NCBI GenBank assembly: GCA_033977485.1
Contig: CM066994.1
Coordinates: 44,417,155 to 44,481,154 of the forward strand
Source: Hydrangea macrophylla
Taxonomy: Eukaryota > Streptophyta > Magnoliopsida > Cornales > Hydrangeaceae
Direction: 5' to 3'
DNA length: 64,000 nt
How positions within the stretch are numbered: the first letter of the stretch is position 1; the number at the start of each line of letters is the position of its first letter. Made by a program: the position numbers and the translations under genes. The notes under the pieces were generated by a model, which made no database searches, was not told the origin of the DNA, and saw nothing but the letters and a program-made list of their open reading frames with translations. Below are positions 11,640-22,849 of this stretch, piece after piece.

Positions 11640-12132
11640 CTCCAAGACCCGGTGGCATGACATGTCTTGATTTGCGGCTAGAGAAGCAAGAATGACAAGT
11701 CCAGCTGCCACGGTTGAGGGCCAGTAACAGAGCTGCCCATGGCCTAGCATTGCTACCACAGCCAAGTATTTGGAAGTCTTTTCCACCTCTTCATTAGCTC
11801 TTGCAGCTTTTAGGTCAAACCTATTTCAATTTTAGGAATAGCAATAATTAGTTTATTATATGAACTCTGCCTTGAGATTCAAACAAAACAGATGACTGAT
11901 TAAAAAGCAGATGACTGATTAAAAACAGACTTGTTATGTCTGCATTTGCCAAATTTAACTTTCATATTTCATGATTTGAATGTGAAGTGAGAAAGTAATG
12001 TACCATAAGAAGTTGTAGACGGTGGGCAAGAAGCATTGGAAGTTGAGGATTTCTTGGACTAGCCATTCCATGGCCAATACTTCACATCTGCTATACACAT
12101 TGCTTCCTATAGAGAATGTCTTTTGCCTCACA
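11640..12132 (-). pseudogene. SDS: Two captured exons of an SDS-type meiotic cyclin
   Basis: Minus-strand exon A (12,132-12,004) encodes a cyclin-box piece: FSIGSNVYSRCEVLAMEWLV, then QEILNFQCFLPTVYNFLW. Exon B (11,820-11,640) continues with FDLKAARANEE and YLAVVAMLGHGQLCYWPSTV, then AAGLVILASLAANQDMSCHR. An AG acceptor precedes exon A, a GT donor follows at 12,003-12,002, and an AG at 11,822-11,821 opens exon B. The join keeps the frame through the tryptophan codon, and exon B ends at a GT donor at 11,639. The order and wording match SOLO DANCERS-like plant cyclins (meiotic recombination) as I remember them. Neither upstream nor downstream exons are found, so this is a genomic-DNA capture inside the CACTA element. 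Exon frames are still open, so capture or purifying loss is fairly recent. Confidence 0.7.
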
Positions 12133-13329
12133 CTGTAATAAACAAACAAACAAAAAAAAAGGTTTTGGTTGACCCTTCTAATTTGACAAACCAGCAAGAG
12201 GTCTATACTTATCTTTCAAATTTCAGATTCGGATTGCCATATCATCTGAAAAATTATCAGATTCGGATTGCCATATCATCAAACTTTGGATGCATATCAC
12301 TTGTTTTGAAGCACACAATAGGGAAAGGCAGCAGTACTACCCAAATTCTTTTTTCCTAGTCACTCAATATATTGCAAGTAGGGGGAAAGAACTACAGGCT
12401 TATTTACATTTTTCACATTCATCTGTTCTTAGTAAGAAGGTAATATCAAGGACATTGGAAGTGAATCCATAATCCAGTAGAAGAGACGAGCAATTATTAA
12501 CAAATTTTAGACTAAGGAAACTAAAATTCACAAGGGAGGACCATGACCTACCAGTTTATACTCGCAAAGTGCAATCAAATTAAGTCTAAGTCAAGTACCA
12601 AGTTTTCAAATTTAAACTTGAGGTCTATACTTATCTTCCAAATTTCAACCCAAGCCTTTACAAGGTCCACAACACATGTTTTTCAAAATTGAACAATAGC
12701 CTTCGATAAGGATATATACCCAAGTTCTCAAAATTAATCTAAGCAAGGATGATAATTAACAGTTGGAAAAAGAAGTACTACCTATTGAAGGGATGGTTCC
12801 AAAAATTTGAAGGCACCTCTTGTTTTTGAAGAACCCTTTACTTAGGAATCGATCTAAGAAACTAACAGCAAGGAACATTGTCTCCCTTTTGAAATCCTTT
12901 GAAGTTGATTGCTGCTCAATTAGAGTACCATGAATAATCCAATCAGCATATAATAAGAAGCAAAGAACACAACAGTATCCTACTTATGCCGTTAGCGTAT
13001 GGCCCATATAATAAATACACATGCAACGACTATTTTACTGCATCCATTATTTTGATAAGAAATGAAGGAGAAAATTTTCTGTTTTGGTTTTTTGAGGTCA
13101 TAAAGAGAAAATCACTATGAGTGATATGTAATATGTGTATGTATATAGAGATACAGATCAAGGAGATATAGGAAATGAGAAGAAATCAAAAATTGCAACA
13201 ACAGATCTAAGTGAGTTAGAGTTTTGCTGGAAAAGATGAATATAGGGCACATACCTCTGGCTGAAAATAAACGAATCAGATCCTTAAAGTAGGAACAGGT
13301 CGCGAGGTAGGACTGGCAGATTTGACATC
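12133..13329. other. CACTA interior, no gene recognised
   Basis: The sequence is AT-rich. A short direct repeat (GATTCGGATTGCCATATCAT) occurs at about 12,224 and 12,260. No coding motif seen. Confidence 0.5.
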
Positions 13330-13560
13330 AACGAGAACTTTAGAATCCTAGCTCGAAATGCATTCTCTATCTCTCTCGCTCTCTCGAACCCATACCCTTA
13401 CACTCGAATAACAACAAACACCACCAAGATCTGGTGGTGGACGGCGTTGGCGATGGAGTGGAGGTGGATGGCGGCGGCGGATGGAGTCCATCTGTCTCTT
13501 CTCCTTTCCCTTTCTCTCCTCCTTTCTCTCCTTTCTCACCTATAGGGCAAAATAGAGAGT
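13330..13560 (-). promoter_or_regulatory. CT/GC-rich leader-like block near the CACTA right end
   Basis: On the minus strand this reads a GA-rich run, then GCCGCCGCCATCCACC-type sequence, about 300 bp inside the terminus. The second CACTA in the window (40,979 onward) has a similar GA run followed by CCACC/CCGCCG sequence about 310-420 bp inside its terminus. I infer a conserved 5' transcribed leader of CACTA elements. The 63-codon ORF here is low-complexity. Confidence 0.35.
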
Positions 13561-13734
13561 GGGAAGACGAGAGTTAATTTTTACTTTTTAGCGGGGAAAT
13601 TTGGGGAAATATTTGGGGAAAATTTTCTATGTAATGTTATTTATAGAATTGCCATTTGTATTTGTATTTTTATTTTTGCTTTATTTACAAAAATGCCACC
13701 ATATTTCCATTTTGATTTTAAAACTTCACTTACT

Positions 13735-13840
13735 AGAAAATTACTAACGGAAATTTGACATTTCCAACGGATATTTCGTTACAAATTTGTAACGGAAATA
13801 TCCGTTAGAAATGCCAAATTTTATCCGTTAGAAAATGAAG
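13735..13840. repeat. CACTA right subterminal repeats
   Basis: ACTAACGGAAATTTG, CCAACGGATATTTCGTTAC, TAACGGAAATATCCGTTAG and ATCCGTTAG repeat in both orientations. They are fewer and more diverged than on the left end. They mark the second terminus of the element. Confidence 0.75.
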
Positions 13841-13970
13841 CTTTTGGTGTAGTGCTATTTGGGTGTTTTGGGTGTTTTGGATGTTGTATCATCTTTGGCC
13901 TCTTGGCTATTCAATAAAAATTTGTTGTTCAAAAAAAAAAAACAATATTTCTGAAAGTAGGCGTTTTTTT

Positions 13971-14979
13971 TAAATGAACAAAAAAGTCACTGCCTTCTAT
14001 AAAGGCACTAAATTAGTTTTAAAAAAGATTTTAAATAAAAGTATGTTGTGCCTTCAACATAAGACAACAATGGTAGTCTTTGAAATAACTTTTGCAAGTA
14101 CATTTATGCTCAAACATACTTATAGGATCGAAAAATGCATTTATTAGGCTGCTTAATGAAATTTTAAGAAGCACTTTAACATCCCAAAAGCTTGACTGAA
14201 ACACGGCCATAGGTGCATTAGACAGACATGATCGATGCAGGAAACTGATACGTGCAAGATTTCTATCCTGCCATGCTTACATTTAGGGATTAGATAATTT
14301 CAGGTCAATAGGCTTGATTGCATGCTTCCATATTTTCCCTTTTAATGCATCAGTTTCCATAAGGCTATATACATCGCCAGAATAGGCTGAGCTAGGATGT
14401 GAAAAGAATAATACAAGCCTTCCTTCTCTTATCATTCTTTCTCACCCTCTCTCTACATGGTTTTGTTCATATCAGAAACATATTTGGATTTTGATGTATT
14501 TTTCTTATTTCCCATGGTGGTGTTGTGACTAGGACTGCAACTTATGCTTTTGGCTAAACGGAAAATACGAAGTCAATCCAAATGGGCCTTAAGTACAATT
14601 ATTATAAGAAGGTGACATGAACCTTTCTTGCCCATTAAAATTGAACACCAAGATATACTCCTATTCCAAAGCAAGAGCATATGATTACATAGGAAATACT
14701 AAACTATTGCGCGTATAAAACTAGTCATTTTAAATTGAAATAAAACGACTCAAATTTATATGTGTATATATATGTGTGTATTTGGAGAAGATATGGTTCA
14801 GAGTAGCCGCCACACCATGTCATTAGGCTGATGTGGTGACAGACCAATCACACAGCAAGTGCATGTGTTACAAAGACTCCTCCTAACTACCCAAGGTTAA
14901 TGTTACAGATTGTTTTTAATAATTTCAAGATTGATTCATCTTAGTAGAGTACATCTGGTACCAAGTTTGGAGTGGGCGT
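13971..14979. other. No gene seen
   Basis: AT-rich sequence with no recognisable coding or repeat structure. Confidence 0.5.
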
Positions 14980-15790
14980 TGATCCTTCAAAGGGAGAGAG
15001 TGTCGATGGGACAAATATCGGTTTGATTCGAGTGGTGGTTGTGATACCAAAAGCGACATCCTAATTCGGATTTTGGACTTCTTGTTGAGATTCTAATGCA
15101 AGAGTTTTGGACGGAAAGAGAAAGGAGTGAAGGGCACGTGCAGACATAAGAGACCTTACTTTGGGAAGTTGTTCCTCCTCTGGCTGTTTGGGGTCTTTAA
15201 TTATTCCTCCTCAGGGTTGTTATCGCTTCGAAATAGTGGATCTATGTGTATTAAAATCTGGTCTTCGACTTTCATTAACTGCTCGTTGGGATGTGGTTTC
15301 GAGTTTAATGGGCGTGAAAAATGGGTTTTCATTTTATGTTCGGTGGATCTAGTTCAAACGGCTAATCAAGTTCAATGGAGCATTCACAGTGGCTGTAGCC
15401 TGTAGGGATGATTACAATTTGTGTTTGGAACAAGGATACATTCTGGAAACTGGTGTAGGTACATATTGTTTGCTGTATTTCATCAGGATAAATGTGCCTA
15501 ATGTGTTGTTTCATGGGCTGGTATAGTATTCATGGGCTTGGTTGGTTGACTAAAGGTCTTTGGTTCATATTTGGATTTTTAATTTTGATTATGCAATGGT
15601 GCTAGCTGTATCTAATGTGTTGGGGGGATTGTTTTCTGGGGTGTCTGCAAGTTCGTGGTGGCTTGTGTCGCTTTGTATGAAGGGATTGGTGCTGTGGGGT
15701 TGCTTAAGGACCTGTTTGGGTGCCTAGATGATGTATCTTATTCGGCCTTATGGCTAATTAATAATAATATGTTGCTGTTAAAAAAAAAAT
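14980..15790 (+). mobile_element. LINE-like 3' end with poly(A)
   Basis: The segment ends in GGTTGCTTAAGGACC...TTCGGCCTTATGGCTAATTA and a run of A at about 15,781-15,789. It parallels the split element at 4,141-13,942 (GGGCTTGTTTAAGGACC..., TTGGCCTCTTGGCTATTCAA). G/T-rich sequence without an RT motif upstream fits a LINE 3' untranslated region. The 5' boundary is uncertain and ORFs at 15,127-15,405 and 15,655-15,888 are not convincing proteins. Confidence 0.5.
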
Positions 15791-16060
15791 TTACTGGTCT
15801 TTTTGTGTTCTCTTTAAGAGGGAAGTTTCTAGGGCGTTACGGGTGTGTGATTTGGTTGGGGCTGGTTGGGAGTCTGTGGCTTTTGTAAGTGTGTTTGGCT
15901 TTTTTCTTGGTCTGATTTAGGTTTGGGGCTAGTTAGTTTTCACTATTCTGGGAGAGTATACATTGGTTCGGCAGTTATTTGGTCGGCATGGGAGTTCTAT
16001 TGGAATTGTTTGTGGTGTAATGACCTTTTAATCTATTAATGAAACTATTTACTAATCGTA
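15791..16060 (+). mobile_element. Second LINE-like tail
   Basis: GTAATGACCTTTTAATCTATTAATGAAAC-type sequence (15,999-16,050, shown in part) repeats the tail layout of the neighbouring elements, after another G/T-rich stretch. The LINE ending at 15,790 may have inserted into this one. Confidence 0.35.
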
Positions 16061-16984
16061 TAAAAATTAATGGGATTGGAATATCACATTCGATTAGCAT
16101 AACAAAGTAGTGCGATGATTCCACTAAATAAATTTCTCAATCGTACGCACCTGTGTGTGTTTTTTCTACAACGTTGTATAAGAAATTGCTTACCTTTGAG
16201 GTAACCAAGTCATTGCAAAGGCGAAATATGACCGATGACCAACGTAATGTATCATGGTAATTCTAGCAATTTAGAGCCTCCTTTGTGATGCCCTCATTCA
16301 CTAAAAATAGGCATGAACTAGTACAAATGAACCTGATGATGACCTCCATGCATTGTCAAGATAGTCCTCAAAAGTTGGTTTGGATTGGTTAAGACTCCAA
16401 TTTGCTTCTTGTAAGAAAGCCTTGCACATATCTGACCACTAAAATAAACATGGAGCTTAAAGAACTCAATTAATTAATTTGTGCTAGTTATATCAAACTA
16501 AAACTCTTAAATTAATTTGTGAGACTCGATGGGCTTGCATTTTCAATTGCAATATTTTGGGCACTCAATTTATAAGCGTGTGTCAATTAAAGATAATTGT
16601 TAATACCGTCAAAAAAATAAAATGGAATCGACTACATGGAGGTCTCAAAATCAAACTTTTGAGTAATTAGAAGGTGTTAAAATGTTTTAAAACCTTAATT
16701 GTTTTGAGCCACAAGTTCCATCCAATTAATTTTTTTACACCATTTATGGTTGTGCTCAATTGACACACCAATGGCCCAAAGAATTGCAATTGAAACTACC
16801 CAAAGTGAAACTATTCTATAACTAGAGGGTACTAAAAAGGTTTTTAGTCTATACATTTAGGGGGTCCTAACAAACTACACTGTTATTTTTTTTTTTTTTT
16901 TAAAAAGGACAATAAATGTTTTATCGTCTCTTAAAATAAGGGTACTAAAGTAATTTAATAAGTTTTATCAATGAAATAACTTGA
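16061..16984. other. No gene seen
   Basis: AT-rich sequence; poly(T) at about 16,887-16,903. Nothing recognised. Confidence 0.5.
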
Positions 16985-17290
16985 GAGAAATACTAAGGGT
17001 CATGTGTTTGATAACCCAATTAAGTGATGAAAATGAAAATTTGCAACACTTATTACATTTCAGTGCGTTTGATAATGTACCACTTAATTGAAAAAATAAA
17101 CAAAATCCACTGAAAACTTTAAGTGAAAAAATTATACTAAAAATAATCATTGAATAAGGTCTATTTCAGTTCTCGAAACATTGTTTTTAGTATTGCAAAT
17201 TCAATTGCTTAAATTTTTCAGTACTTAAATTCAGTACTTAATTTTCAGTCAACTTAATTGCTCTCTACAACCATATTCTTCATCTCTTGT
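16985..17290. mobile_element. Dispersed MITE-like repeat, copy 1
   Basis: The block with CCAATTAAGTGAT, TGTACCACTTAATTGAAA, AAATAATCA and TACTTAAATTCA/CACTTAATTTTCA recurs in the same order at 21,225-21,560. The shared order over about 300 bp indicates two copies of one element. The boundaries and superfamily are unclear. Confidence 0.5.
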
Positions 17291-17481
17291 ATAACTATTT
17301 AATACAATAAATGAGTGCAACGAGTAGTAAAATATGTGAGTGTGGATAGAATTTCCACAAATTTATTTCCTAAATACAAAGATGCATTAATATCCTCATT
17401 TTAATGAGGCGAGACATTATTCATGAAGAAATAGGCACAATGCTTCCTACAATACACACACAGATTTATATATTCATATAT

Positions 17482-17687
17482 AGCGAGGATCTTAAGCGGT
17501 GTGAAGGAGCGGACTTCGGTACAGACTACTTTTAGCGACAAAAATGTCGCTATTAGCGACGAAATTTTTCGTTGCTAAAACAATGATTTCTAGAGATAAA
17601 AAATTTCGTCACTAAAAGCCAAATTTTCGTCGCTAAAAGTAATCCGTCCCAAAGTCCGTCTTTTGACTCCCGCTTAAGATCCGGACT
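17482..17687. mobile_element. Inverted-repeat MITE with TTTAGCGACGAAA stem words
   Basis: The left end contains GGATCTTAAGCGG and the right end CGCTTAAGATCCGGACTG. The interior pairs AGCGACGAAATTTTTCG with complementary copies. The right end matches the left TIR of the MITE at 3,872, so they share a family. No clean target duplication was found. Confidence 0.65.
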
Positions 17688-17719
17688 GTGTTAATATATA
17701 TCTATAATATATATAAATG

Positions 17720-18710
17720 TACCAATGCACATAAGTGTTTTACACTTTTATCAATCAGTGCACTTTTACTTAACTATTTTCCTTAGAATTTAGAGTTTTA
17801 AAAGTTTAGTATACCACTTTTTTATTTGTAGTGTGTCCATGTCATATGAGTCCTACAACTTAATAACATCTATGTGTTTGGTTGATTTTTTCTTTTTGGA
17901 CTCTAGAATAAACTAAATCTATTAGTTTTTTTTTTTTTTTGTTTTGTTGAACTCTTTTTTTTTTAAACCTCTTTTTGTATATATATATATTATATAAGTA
18001 TGCATATTTGTATGTTATGTGTATACCAATGCGCATAAGTGTTTTACTTTTATCAATCGGTGCACTTTTACTTAACTACTTTCCTTAGAGTTTAGAGTTT
18101 TAAAAGTTTAGTATACCACTTTTTTATTTGTAGTGTGTCCATGTCATAAGAGTCCTACAACTTAATAACAACATCTATGTGTTTGGTTGGTTTTTTCTTT
18201 TTGGACTCTAGAATAAACTAAATCTATTGGGTTTTTTTTTTTTTTTTTTTTTTTGTTGAACTCTTTTTTTTTTTAAACCTCTTTTTGTATATATATATAT
18301 ATATATTATATAAGTATGCATATTTGTATGTTATGTGTATGTTTATGTGCCTCATAAATCAACTTTCTTTTTGTTGGACTCTAGAATAAATTAAATCCAT
18401 TGGTTTTTTTTTCTTTTTCTTGGATTTTTTTTTATAACCTCTTTTTGTATATATAATATGCGTATGTATATTTGTTTGTTATGTGTATGTTAATGTGCAG
18501 AGATAGATCAACAAATATTACAAATCTAGATCGTAGTGGTTATTTTGGTAAATTCATTTGTGGAACGGTTTTAGTATTGTAGATATAAAGCAACTGATAA
18601 TTACCGATGCCCATAAGTGGTTTACACTTTTATCAATAGGTGCTCTTTCACTTAAGTAATTTTCTTAGAATTTTAACAACTTTAGTATACCATTTTTTTT
18701 TTTTGGTCCG
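17720..18710. repeat. 304-bp tandem duplication with partial third copy
   Basis: TACCAATGC[A/G]CATAAGTG starts at 17,720 and 18,024, and the two units stay collinear to poly(T) tracts and (AT)n runs. Pieces of the unit appear again at about 18,361-18,500 and 18,601-18,710 (TACCGATGCCCATAAGTG). No coding capacity. Confidence 0.8.
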
Positions 18711-18950
18711 TCCATGATAATCCTAACTTTTTTATTTTTCTGCTTTGGATATATCATGTTATATACAATCCCTACAGTTTTACAACTCCTTAATATTAAT
18801 GGTATTCGACATTAATCCTATTGTGTATTACAACTCCTTCCAAACAACTCAAGTTCCCATCGGAATTTACAAATAAAAAATAAAAATAAAAAAAGAAAAG
18901 AAAAAAGTCAATCACACTTTAGTTCAAATATGACTCTTTTTTAAATACGC

Positions 18951-19457
18951 CCCTAAACTATAAAACTTGACAAACTAACTCCCCTCAACTATTGCATTTT
19001 TTCTCTAAAACCCCTTCCATTAGAATTCTGTCCCAAAAAAGAACGCTTTTTTTTCTTTTTTTTTTTAAATTTATATTTTAGTTTTTTATTATCATGTGAG
19101 CAACGTATGATACAAACTATTAGTAACATGATATCTATTTGTCCCTCCTTGGAGCCATTGGAAATTTTATGACAAAAATATCATTTGTTGCATAATAATT
19201 GCCCTTTGTTGTACACCAAATTTTAGGCAATTTTGTTCTTAAAATTTCAACGACTCAAAGAAGAGACAAAAATGTTATGTTGTTAACACTTTTATATTGG
19301 TAACATGATACAAAAGTAATCAATTTTTTAACTACAGCCTAACAAAAGGGTTGTTAGTGAAAAGTTAAAATAGTTGATAAGGTCAATATTTTGTTGAGTT
19401 TTATAGTTGAGGGCAATTGAAAATTGTCATAGTTGAAGGGGTGTTAGTGTAATAACC
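18951..19457. mobile_element. Probable MITE, C4TCAACTATAAAA-type ends
   Basis: ACTATAAAACTTGACAAAC and CCCCTCAACTA on the left are mirrored by GAGTTTTATAGTTGAGGG and TAGTTGAAGGGGTGTTAG on the right. The ends are imperfect and no target duplication was confirmed. Confidence 0.35.
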
Positions 19458-20203
19458 CCTCTTTTCTTTTCTTTTCTTTTTTTGGACTCCACGGTGGGTT
19501 ACGTGAATGATGGATTAGTAACATATATATCTCTTAAAGAGTTATAATAAATGTCTATGAAGAATTTTAGGAATCTTAACTAAATTCCTATTACCAATTT
19601 CTTAGTAGAATATGATTCTTTTTACACTCGCGAAGTTTAAAAATTTTATCTTCCAATTATAAATCTTGCATTCAGCCTTCAATGAATACAAATATTTGAG
19701 AGCTAATCTATCTAAAAGCTCACATTTAATCAATAGCTAATTAATAGAAGAATTTTAGTAATTGAACACATTTGGGCAAAGTTCCTTTGCTGTACATGGT
19801 TTGTTAGATTCCTCTCACAATTGTGAGACTCTAATTAACTAGAAAATAATTAAATAAACAAATAAAATAATTTTAAACATTATTTTTTTTAATCCCTAGA
19901 CCCACTGTTGTGAGAGGGAACCTAACAAACCACACCTAAAGAACTTTACCCAAGTATGTTCCTTGAATAATTGTGTAACAATTTTGCTTCTTTGATTAAA
20001 GTGGATCAGAATAGATTAATTGAGTATTGGATCATTGGATGAAACAAAGTCCAATCTAAATTAGGATAAATAAGGATATCAAGTATTAGGAATAAATAAA
20101 GGAATTGTGTACTAGAAATTAATCGTGTAGAAGAATAACATGAATTCACAAGCCTCTCAGTCCCAGGTTTACTTTTGGCCCAATTTGTTAAGACATTATT
20201 TTA

Positions 20204-20205
<2 letters not shown>
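19458..20205. other. No gene seen
   Basis: AT-rich, no recognisable feature. Confidence 0.5.

Positions 20206-20264
<59 letters not shown>
20206..20264 (+). repeat. (CT)n microsatellite
   Basis: About 29 uninterrupted CT dinucleotides, followed by poly(T). The 83-codon ORF across it is a Ser-Leu artefact. Confidence 0.95.
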
Positions 20265-20272
<8 letters not shown>

Positions 20273-21224
20273 TTTTTTGGACTAGAAGACTAATGATAGT
20301 ATTAAAAAACCTACTGGTATTATCTAATTTCTATTATACGTCTCCACTTCCCAAGTTCTCCATAGCCTTGGACATTTTTTTTACACTTTAATTAAAATTC
20401 ACAAAACAGTTTACTCTTCGTGTTCTCTTAATAATGTGCTATGATGAACTAAACACGATTGATCTTTACACAAGTGTGCACTTTCAAGCTTTGCATTGAA
20501 GGTAATTATTATTCCTTACTCTTCTATTCATTCATTCAACATACTTATAAATTTCATTCTCATTACTATTAATGTAATATTTTCAATAACTTAACGGTCA
20601 AAATGAAAACAAAAAACCTATTAGTTATAGTAACATCAGTCCCCTTCTCATGACAGGACTTCTATTTACAGTTATTGGATCCAGTTTTCATTAAGGGTAC
20701 TAAAGTAATTTCACAGATATAAAACTATACCCATCAACTCCTGATATCAATTCTTAGTATTACATAACTCTTTTTAAAGAATCTTGAATTGTTTTCTTCT
20801 TCTTCTTCTTCTTCTTTTTTCTTTTTTGGAGCTCTATGATGACTCACTCACGATTTTGTTTATTCCATACCAACAATAATATAGGTAACTTCTATCGAAC
20901 CTATTCTAGGTAAGATATGCATTCAAAAAATTTTAGGATTCAATTTCAACCACTTTAATATTTGGTTACCCATTTAACATAGAGTGCATTTTTCTCACTC
21001 TTGCTTATCCACCACTACCATGCTGACATGTGTCCTATTCCATTCCCATTTTACCCATGCGTTTAGCAACACAATTATTGAATGTAAAACTTAATTGAGT
21101 ATTTTTCTTTATGAAAAGTTACTATTGTTATCTTTATTAGCAATAATTCGTAGAATTGTTATCATTGTTTAAGTTCTACAAGAAAGATAAGAAGTTAGCT
21201 AGACAAATTTAGCTTGTGATTATA
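20265..21224. other. No gene seen
   Basis: AT-rich, with a short (TTC)n run near 20,795. Nothing recognised. Confidence 0.5.
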
Positions 21225-21560
21225 ACCAATTAAGTGATAAATAAAAATTTTAAGCACATATTTTGTACAATACATTTTATAATGTACCACTTAATTGAAA
21301 GAGTCATCACACTTAATTCTGCCATATGGGATACCATATCATTTTGTAAGCATCTCTTTGTGACTCTAGCATTACTCTAATTGAAAATGCAACCAAAAAT
21401 CCATTGAATATCTTAATTGAAAAAATTCGACTAGAAATAATCACTAATTGCAGTCTATTTCAATACTTGAAATACTCATGTGTTATGTACAGCAAGTTCA
21501 ACTGCTTAAAATTTCCAGTACTTAAAATTCAACACTTAATTTTCAATTTTATCAAATTAA
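21225..21560. mobile_element. Dispersed MITE-like repeat, copy 2
   Basis: Collinear with 16,985-17,290 (CCAATTAAGTGAT, TGTACCACTTAATTGAAA, ATAATCACT, CACTTAATTTTCAA). About 80 bp of extra sequence lies between the first two blocks. Confidence 0.5.
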
Positions 21561-22459
21561 TGGACACCTTTTGGCCCTTTTTAGCTCATGAACAAAGGAA
21601 AATATTTTCCTTAGTGTTTTCGTTTCTTTCCTATCCCTCAATATGTGCACCAATTAATAGAGCCTAAGAGTCTCTTTCGATATAGATTATCAATACATTT
21701 TCAGAATTTTAGGAATTTAAATTAAATTAAAACTACCATCCTACTGATTTTTTCTATTTTGGTCTTAGTGGATTCCATTTTTTTTCCCTTCTTCCATCAT
21801 GTTTCAGTATCTTTTCTCTTTCTTTAGGTGAACTCCATGGATAAGCAATTACTTTCTAATATCAATTCCCGTTATAAAATTTTTTCTTGTGTGATTCTTT
21901 CAATTATATTGGCAATTTGGCAATAGAGACTTTATGAAAAATTTCGGTTGAAGATTTTAAGAATTTTCAAGTCATACAGCACAAAAAGTTTGACCATCTT
22001 GAACGTAGAGGGCTCCCTAAATCCGTTTTGTAGGAATCAAATTTTAATGTATATAAAAAAATATTTAAGAAAGCTAGATCATGATTGATTTGTAACTTAT
22101 TCTAATTAGAACATATGAAATAATTTTATAGTTTAATAAATTACTTTACAAACACGGTAAATTAATGAAATACTAACATATGTGGTCATATAATAAATAA
22201 ATATATAGTCATTATTAAGTAATGAGCAAAGAAAATAGTTAATTCAAAATATTAAAGATATAAGAAAGAATTATAGCTAGGACATGTGGTAACAATTAAA
22301 TAGCAACATAAAAATAATTATTATTGAACAAATAAACAAATGGTGTAAGAAGAATTATTCAACAGTTTTTATTATTTTTACCCTATGAATTGATTGTTGT
22401 ATGTGCTTTGTGTATCTTTTTTATTGTGAAAGTTGCATGAATTCTTCTTCTTCTTCTTC

Positions 22460-22610
22460 TTCTTTTTATTTTATTTTTTAATTTTTTTATGCCTAATTTC
22501 AGTGTTTTTTTTAATCTTTTTTTTTAATCTTTTTTTTATTTTGGCTTACTGTTCCTAATTAGTTTTTAGACAAACACCGTTCACGTGCAACGCACGTGCG
22601 TTTAAACTAG
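22460..22610 (+). mobile_element. Helitron-type 3' terminus
   Basis: CACGTGC-AAC-GCACGTG (22,582-22,598) is a perfect 7-bp hairpin. CTAG ends 12 bases later at 22,610 and is followed by T. Hairpin, short spacer, CTRR end and a 3' flanking T are the defining 3' features of Helitrons. I could not place the 5' TC end, so the element's length and cargo are unknown. Confidence 0.55.
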
Positions 22611-22849
22611 TGTGTATATATATATATATATATATGTATGTGGGGGGGTTAGGTTAGTAATTCGGTCTAGTTGGAAAACTTTTAACTTTTAATTTTTTTT
22701 TAACAGCAACATTTTATTATTTGACAGTAAAAGCATTCATATTCTTTTTTATTCATATATTAGTGAATACGGAGTTTTCTACCTAAATAGTACTGACTTT
22801 CAAACAAATTCCCAAACTAATACTCGTGACAAAGAAATTCACATCAGGG

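Larger units (their letters stand above)
4790..13854 (-). mobile_element. Complete non-autonomous CACTA (En/Spm-type) transposon, 9,065 bp
   Basis: The left end reads CACTACACCA (4,790) and the right end reads TGGTGTAGTG (to 13,854), the inverted repeat expected of the CACTA superfamily. The flanking triplets CTA at 4,787-4,789 and CTA at 13,855-13,857 are the 3-bp target duplication. Both ends carry subterminal copies of CTAACGGATATATCCGTTAG or close variants. No TNPD-type transposase or TNPA-like ORF is recognisable, so it is probably mobilised in trans or dead. The interior carries fragments that look captured (BIG-like, SDS-like, pararetrovirus-like) plus nested MITEs. A CT-rich, GC-rich leader-like block near the right end suggests the original 5' side is on the right. 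Confidence 0.88.
4111..13957 (+). mobile_element. 5'-truncated LINE-like insertion split by a CACTA element
   Basis: CAATATTTCTGAAAG occurs at 4,111-4,125 and again at 13,943-13,957, and the similarity continues about 13 bp further. Just before the right copy is a 12-A tail, preceded by GGCCTCTTGGCTATTCAATA. This arrangement (body, poly(A), long target duplication) is that of a non-LTR retrotransposon. The body is 4,141-4,789 joined to 13,858-13,942, about 730 bp, with no reverse transcriptase motif, so it would be a 3' end only. A related tail occurs at 15,690-15,790. The 9-kb CACTA inserted near its 3' end. Confidence 0.65.

Noticed and set aside
15127..15888. ORFs of 63-92 codons as possible genes
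   Set aside because: They overlap in different frames, lack domains, and lie in a G/T-rich LINE-like 3' region.
14980..16060. Spliced host gene ending in poly(A)
   Set aside because: The tail sequence recurs in another locus (13,858-13,942), so it is a repeat tail, not a unique gene.
20140..20391. 83-codon plus-strand ORF
   Set aside because: Its length comes from a (CT)n microsatellite.
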